8,081 bases of DNA from Flavobacteriaceae bacterium (GTDB lineage: Bacteria > Bacteroidota > Bacteroidia > Flavobacteriales > Flavobacteriaceae), in the NCBI GenBank assembly GCA_949507465.1, contig CATEMS010000257.1:1-8081 (forward strand), written 5' to 3'. The translations under genes and the position numbers were made by a program. Below, piece by piece: positions 5,006-8,081 of the stretch. The first letter of the stretch is position 1; every line of letters begins with the position of its first letter. The notes beneath the pieces were generated by a model. It saw only the letters and a list, made by a program, of their open reading frames with translations. It had not been told where the DNA came from and ran no database searches.

Positions 5006-7141
5006 TTATTTGCTTATGTGCTCTAAATCAAGAAGGAAGGCGTAATCTTTCGCGACTTCCTTTAAAGCCTCAAAACGTCCTGAGGCACCACCATGCCCAG
5101 CATCCATATTTGTATCCAAAAACAGTAGATTCTCATCTGTTTTTAATTCTCTTAGACGCGCTACCCATTTGGCAGGCTCAAAGTACTGCACTTGGCTATC
5201 ATGTAGGCCTGTGGTAACAAATATATTTGGGTAATTTTGTGCTTTCACATTATCATAAGGGGAGTATGATTTCATGTACTGGTAATACTGCTCATCGTTT
5301 GGATTTCCCCATTCATCATATTCTCCAGTTGTTAATGGAATCGTATCATCCAACATGGTTGTTACAACATCCACAAAAGGAACAGATGCAATAACTCCAT
5401 TGTATAATGTAGGAGCTAAATTTACAACCGCACCCATTAACAGCCCTCCAGCAGACCCGCCCTGTGCATAAAGATGCTCAGTTGAGGTATATCCCTCAGC
5501 TATGACATGTTTGGAGGCATCTATAAAATCTGTAAAGGTATTTTTCTTTTTTAGTAACTTTCCATCTTCATACCAAGATCTGCCTAGGTACTGTCCTCCT
5601 CGAATGTGCGCTATTGCAAAAATAAAACCTCTGTCCAGCAAACTCAATCGAGTGGTCGAAAAATAAGGATCTATAGTTGCTCCGTATGAGCCATAGCCAT
5701 ACATCAAAAAAGGATTTGTACCGTCCATTTTCATTCCCTTTTTATACACCATTGAAATGGGTACTTTGGTCCCATCTTGGGCTGTGGCCCAAATGCGCTT
5801 AGACTCATAATTATCTTTATCAAAAGTACCTCCAAGAACTTCTGTCTGCTTTAAAACAGTTTTCTCTTGGGTATCCATATTAAAATCAATGATAGAAGAA
5901 GGTGTTGTTAAAGATGCGTATCCATAACGCAGTGTTTGAGAATCAAACTCTGGGTTTGACATCGCTGATGCTCTATACGTTTCATTATCAAAAGGAAGGA
6001 AATATTGCTTTGTGTTGTCCCATCTTTTTATGTGCATTTGGTTTAGGCCATTTGTGCGTTCTTCTATAACCAAATAGTCTTTAAAAATTTCAATATCCTC
6101 TAGAAGCACATCATCTCTGTGAGCAATTTCATCTACCCAATTGTCTTTGGAAGTTTTATCTTCTGGAGTTTTCATTAATTTAAAGTTGGTAGCACCATCT
6201 TTATTTGTAACTATATAAAAGTTTTCTTTGTAGTGTGCTATACTGTACTCTAGCGCTCTCTCTCGTGGCTGAAATATTTTAAATTTCTGGTTTGGCGTAT
6301 TTGCATCTAGAATTTGATATTCTGAAGACAGGGTACTTGTGCTACCAATAACAATGTATTTTTTTGATTTTGTTTTGTAGACATAGGTATTGAATGTTTC
6401 ATCTTCTTCTGTAAATACATTTACATCATCTGCGGGGTCCTGACCCAGGGTGTGCCTGAATATTTGATTGGAACGCAGTGTCTGTTCGTCTTTTTTAGAA
6501 TAAAAAATAGTTTTATTATCATTTGCCCAAGTAGATCCACCTGTGGTAAGAGGTATCACCTCTTGCATTAGTTTGCCGGTTACTAAATTTTTAATGTAAA
6601 TGGTATACTTTCTTCTACTTAGGGTATCTACACCAAAACTAACCATGGTGTTGTCTGGACTCACAGAAATACCTCTAAGGTTATAATAGGAGTAGCCTTT
6701 TGCCATTTGGTTGACATCAAATAATATTTCTTCTTGTGCTTCTAGGCTGTCTTTTTTACGAGTGTATATTGGGTAGTCTTTTCCCTTTTCAAAACGTGTA
6801 ATGTAATAATATCCATTTAGTTTGTAAGGTAGTGAGGCATCATCTTCCTTGATTCTAGCTTTCATTTCCTGAAACAACTCTTTTTGAAAATCTTTGGTAT
6901 GAGCCGTCATTTTTTGATAATAATCGTTCTCGCGTTCTAGATAATCTATAACTTCTGGATTTTCTTTTTCGTTTAACCAGTAGTAATCATCTGTTCTTAC
7001 ATCACCGTGTTTTTCAATATTTTTGGTGATTTTTTCTACAGTTGGAGGGGTATGTTTCATGGCAGTGTGTGAGGTGTTAACATCGTTGCAACCAAGTATC
7101 AAAATTATTGATAAAAGGCTAAGGAGGGTACTTGTTTTCAT
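5006..7141 (-). CDS. ptrB: Oligopeptidase B (S9A prolyl-oligopeptidase family), predicted lipoprotein
   Basis: A 711-residue serine peptidase. The N-terminus has a hydrophobic signal and a lipobox-like ILGC with C18, so it is probably lipid-anchored in the envelope. Enteric oligopeptidase B is cytosolic and would correspond to starting near M28 (MKHTPPTVEKI). Residues about 30-430 fit the N-terminal extension plus beta-propeller, and about 440-711 the alpha/beta hydrolase domain. The triad is S563 in GGSAGG, D648 in GLHDSQVQYFEPAKW and H683 in AGHGG. The gaps of 85 and 35 residues match E. coli PtrB (S532, D617, H652). The pair that binds Arg/Lys at P1 (E576/E578 in enterobacterial enzymes) aligns to E607 and D609 in TTGEYDEWGNP, so the second is Asp. 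The enzyme should cut short peptides after basic residues. It is separated by 146 bp from the gene upstream and appears intact. Confidence 0.88.
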   Translation of the reverse strand: MKTSTLLSLLSIILILGCNDVNTSHTAMKHTPPTVEKITKNIEKHGDVRTDDYYWLNEKENPEVIDYLERENDYYQKMTAHTKDFQKELFQEMKARIKEDDASLPYKLNGYYYITRFEKGKDYPIYTRKKDSLEAQEEILFDVNQMAKGYSYYNLRGISVSPDNTMVSFGVDTLSRRKYTIYIKNLVTGKLMQEVIPLTTGGSTWANDNKTIFYSKKDEQTLRSNQIFRHTLGQDPADDVNVFTEEDETFNTYVYKTKSKKYIVIGSTSTLSSEYQILDANTPNQKFKIFQPRERALEYSIAHYKENFYIVTNKDGATNFKLMKTPEDKTSKDNWVDEIAHRDDVLLEDIEIFKDYLVIEERTNGLNQMHIKRWDNTKQYFLPFDNETYRASAMSNPEFDSQTLRYGYASLTTPSSIIDFNMDTQEKTVLKQTEVLGGTFDKDNYESKRIWATAQDGTKVPISMVYKKGMKMDGTNPFLMYGYGSYGATIDPYFSTTRLSLLDRGFIFAIAHIRGGQYLGRSWYEDGKLLKKKNTFTDFIDASKHVIAEGYTSTEHLYAQGGSAGGLLMGAVVNLAPTLYNGVIASVPFVDVVTTMLDDTIPLTTGEYDEWGNPNDEQYYQYMKSYSPYDNVKAQNYPNIFVTTGLHDSQVQYFEPAKWVARLRELKTDENLLFLDTNMDAGHGGASGRFEALKEVAKDYAFLLDLEHISK

Positions 7142-7167
7142 AAGATATGGTATCTATTGTGTGAAGG

Positions 7168-7175
7168 TAAAATTA
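7168..7175 (-). promoter_or_regulatory. Possible -7 element for oligopeptidase B
   Basis: The minus strand reads TAATTTTA, one mismatch from TAnnTTTG, 26 bp before the ATG at 7141. That is close to the spacing seen for capB. No -33 TTG at the right distance is visible, so this is tentative. Confidence 0.25.
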
Positions 7176-7211
7176 CTGCTTTTACAAGACATTAGAAACT
7201 AATTCATGGTA

Positions 7212-7243
7212 TTAGATCACTCACAGTTTTATGAGCAGATCAA
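7212..7243. repeat. Imperfect inverted repeat upstream of oligopeptidase B
   Basis: TTAGATCACTCA (7212-7223) and TGAGCAGATCAA (7232-7243) are inverted copies with small internal mismatches, separated by 8 bp. It lies in the 146-bp gap between the threonine-aldolase stop and oligopeptidase B. It has no adjacent T-tract, so an operator or an mRNA hairpin is as likely as anything. Confidence 0.3.
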
Positions 7244-7263
7244 GTACGCATACTTTGAGGTAT

Positions 7264-7283
7264 AAAAATTGCAGGATTCCCTG
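7264..7283 (-). terminator. Possible weak terminator after the threonine aldolase gene
   Basis: On the minus strand CAGG-GAAT-CCTG (7283-7272) is a 4-bp stem followed by CAA and then TTTTT (7268-7264), starting 4 bp after the stop codon. The stem is too short to be convincing, but the position and T-run fit. Confidence 0.25.
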
Positions 7284-7287
7284 AAGT

Positions 7288-8081
7288 TTAATGAGAATAG
7301 CCAGACAAAACATCTAAAAACTTGCTATGCATGGTGGCTGTATAATCGTGATGGGTGACCACACGTAATTTTCCTTGACCCATATCACTGATCCTAATAT
7401 TTTGCTGAGCCAAGTTTGAGATAAAACCTTCTTGATCTAGATCTTCCAAAAGATAAAAAATCACAATGTTTGATTGTGTAGGCTCTACCTTTTTAATGTA
7501 GGGCAATGTTTGTAGAAGTTCAGAAATTTCTTTGGCCCGTTGATGGTCTTGCGCAAGGCGTTTAACTTGATGGTCCATGGCATAGAGCCCTGCAGCTGCC
7601 ATAAAGCCAATCTGTCGCATCCCACCGCCAAGTACCTTACGTACTCGAATGGCGCTATTCATTAAAGAAGATTTCCCGATTAAAACAGTACCCATAGGGG
7701 CCCCAAGGCCCTTACTCAAGCAAACAGAAATGGTATCAAATAAAGCCCCGTATTGCTTTGGATCTTCATCTTTAGCTACAATAGCGTTCATCAGTCGTGC
7801 ACCGTCTAAATGAAGCCCTAAGCCATTTTTTTGACACACTTTTTTAATATTTATCATTTCATCCATTTGGTAGCAGGCGCCACCTCCTTTATTGGTTGTG
7901 TTTTCAAGACACACCAAGGATGTTAATGGGCTGTGATAGAAATCTGGAGGGTTGATATTTTCTTCTACCTGCTTTGCAGTAATCATTCCTCTATGACCGT
8001 CTACTAACTTACAGGAAACCCCACTATTAAAAGAGACGCCTCCCCCTTCATAATTATATACATGGGCCCATTTATCACAAA
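7288..8081 (-). CDS. Threonine aldolase family PLP enzyme (partial, 5' end outside window)
   Basis: The frame is open from the right edge to the stop, giving 263 visible residues. An internal ATG at 7986 is not the start, because 31 further in-frame residues upstream (including YNYEGGGVSFNSG and KLVDGHRG) look like genuine family sequence. The enzyme is a fold-type I PLP aldolase cleaving L-threonine or allo-threonine to glycine and acetaldehyde. Counting from the internal Met, visible motifs are LVCLENTTNKGGG (24-36), GLHLDGARLMNA (57-68) with the PLP-binding Asp61, and SVCLSKGLGAPMGT (87-100) with Schiff-base K92, as in LtaE. RKVLGGGMRQ (116-125) is also family-typical. About 70-90 N-terminal residues are expected beyond the window. 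A related beta-eliminating aldolase of the GntG type cannot be ruled out. The gene appears intact where visible. Confidence 0.85.
   Translation of the reverse strand, partial: CDKWAHVYNYEGGGVSFNSGVSCKLVDGHRGMITAKQVEENINPPDFYHSPLTSLVCLENTTNKGGGACYQMDEMINIKKVCQKNGLGLHLDGARLMNAIVAKDEDPKQYGALFDTISVCLSKGLGAPMGTVLIGKSSLMNSAIRVRKVLGGGMRQIGFMAAAGLYAMDHQVKRLAQDHQRAKEISELLQTLPYIKKVEPTQSNIVIFYLLEDLDQEGFISNLAQQNIRISDMGQGKLRVVTHHDYTATMHSKFLDVLSGYSH

Noticed and set aside
7288..7986. A complete 232-residue threonine aldolase starting at ATG 7986.
   Set aside because: The frame is open upstream to the window edge and encodes family-like sequence, so this is an internal Met of a longer, truncated gene.
1..8081. 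Mobile elements, CRISPR arrays, defence genes, tRNA or rRNA.
   Set aside because: No terminal inverted repeats with a transposase, no regularly spaced repeats, no cloverleaf-like segments and no defence-type domains were seen.

Overview
The window looks like a piece of a low-GC Bacteroidota chromosome, most likely from the family Flavobacteriaceae. Four things suggest this. Copies of the Bacteroidota -7 promoter element TAnnTTTG sit just upstream of several starts. Shine-Dalgarno sequences are absent. The outer-membrane barrel protein is of a flavobacterial type. The window also holds a probable sulfonolipid (capnine) gene pair, a pathway largely confined to this phylum. I see no tRNA, rRNA, CRISPR, insertion sequence or phage gene. 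Coding density is high and the longest gene-free stretch is about 200 bp.

Layout. At the left edge (1-115, minus) is the 5' end of a small hydrophobic protein resembling the DUF4834 family, running off the window. A divergent promoter region (116-211) separates it from a plus-strand pair 33 bp apart: an outer-membrane beta-barrel protein of the 'transporter'/Phenol_MetA_deg type (212-1210) and a double-domain GNAT-fold acyltransferase (1244-2362). A strong bidirectional terminator (2388-2420) separates this pair from four minus-strand genes. In transcription order from the right edge these are a partial threonine-aldolase-family enzyme (7288-8081), a lipoprotein oligopeptidase B (5006-7141), a cysteine-synthase/CBS-type PLP enzyme (3898-4935, probable cysteate synthase CapA) and an alpha-oxoamine synthase (2435-3694, probable cysteate fatty acyltransferase CapB).

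How the genes may work together. CapA would make L-cysteate, and CapB would condense it with a fatty acyl thioester to give 3-ketocapnine, the sulfonate analogue of 3-ketosphinganine. Across the terminator, the GNAT protein has the sequence character of the family that includes the Caulobacter ceramide synthase bCerS. It is therefore a reasonable candidate for the N-acyltransferase that would turn capnine into N-acyl sulfonolipid. The ketoreductase step (an SDR) is not encoded here. The outer-membrane barrel gene appears co-transcribed with the GNAT gene, and a link to envelope lipid is possible but only inferred. Oligopeptidase B and the threonine aldolase look like ordinary housekeeping genes.

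Most noteworthy: the capA-capB-GNAT clustering; an inverted repeat placed where the capA transcript should begin; an oligopeptidase B with a lipoprotein signal and a conservative change in its S1 specificity pair; and a lysine-rich, acid-tipped tail on the barrel protein. All family assignments rest on motif reading without database searches.
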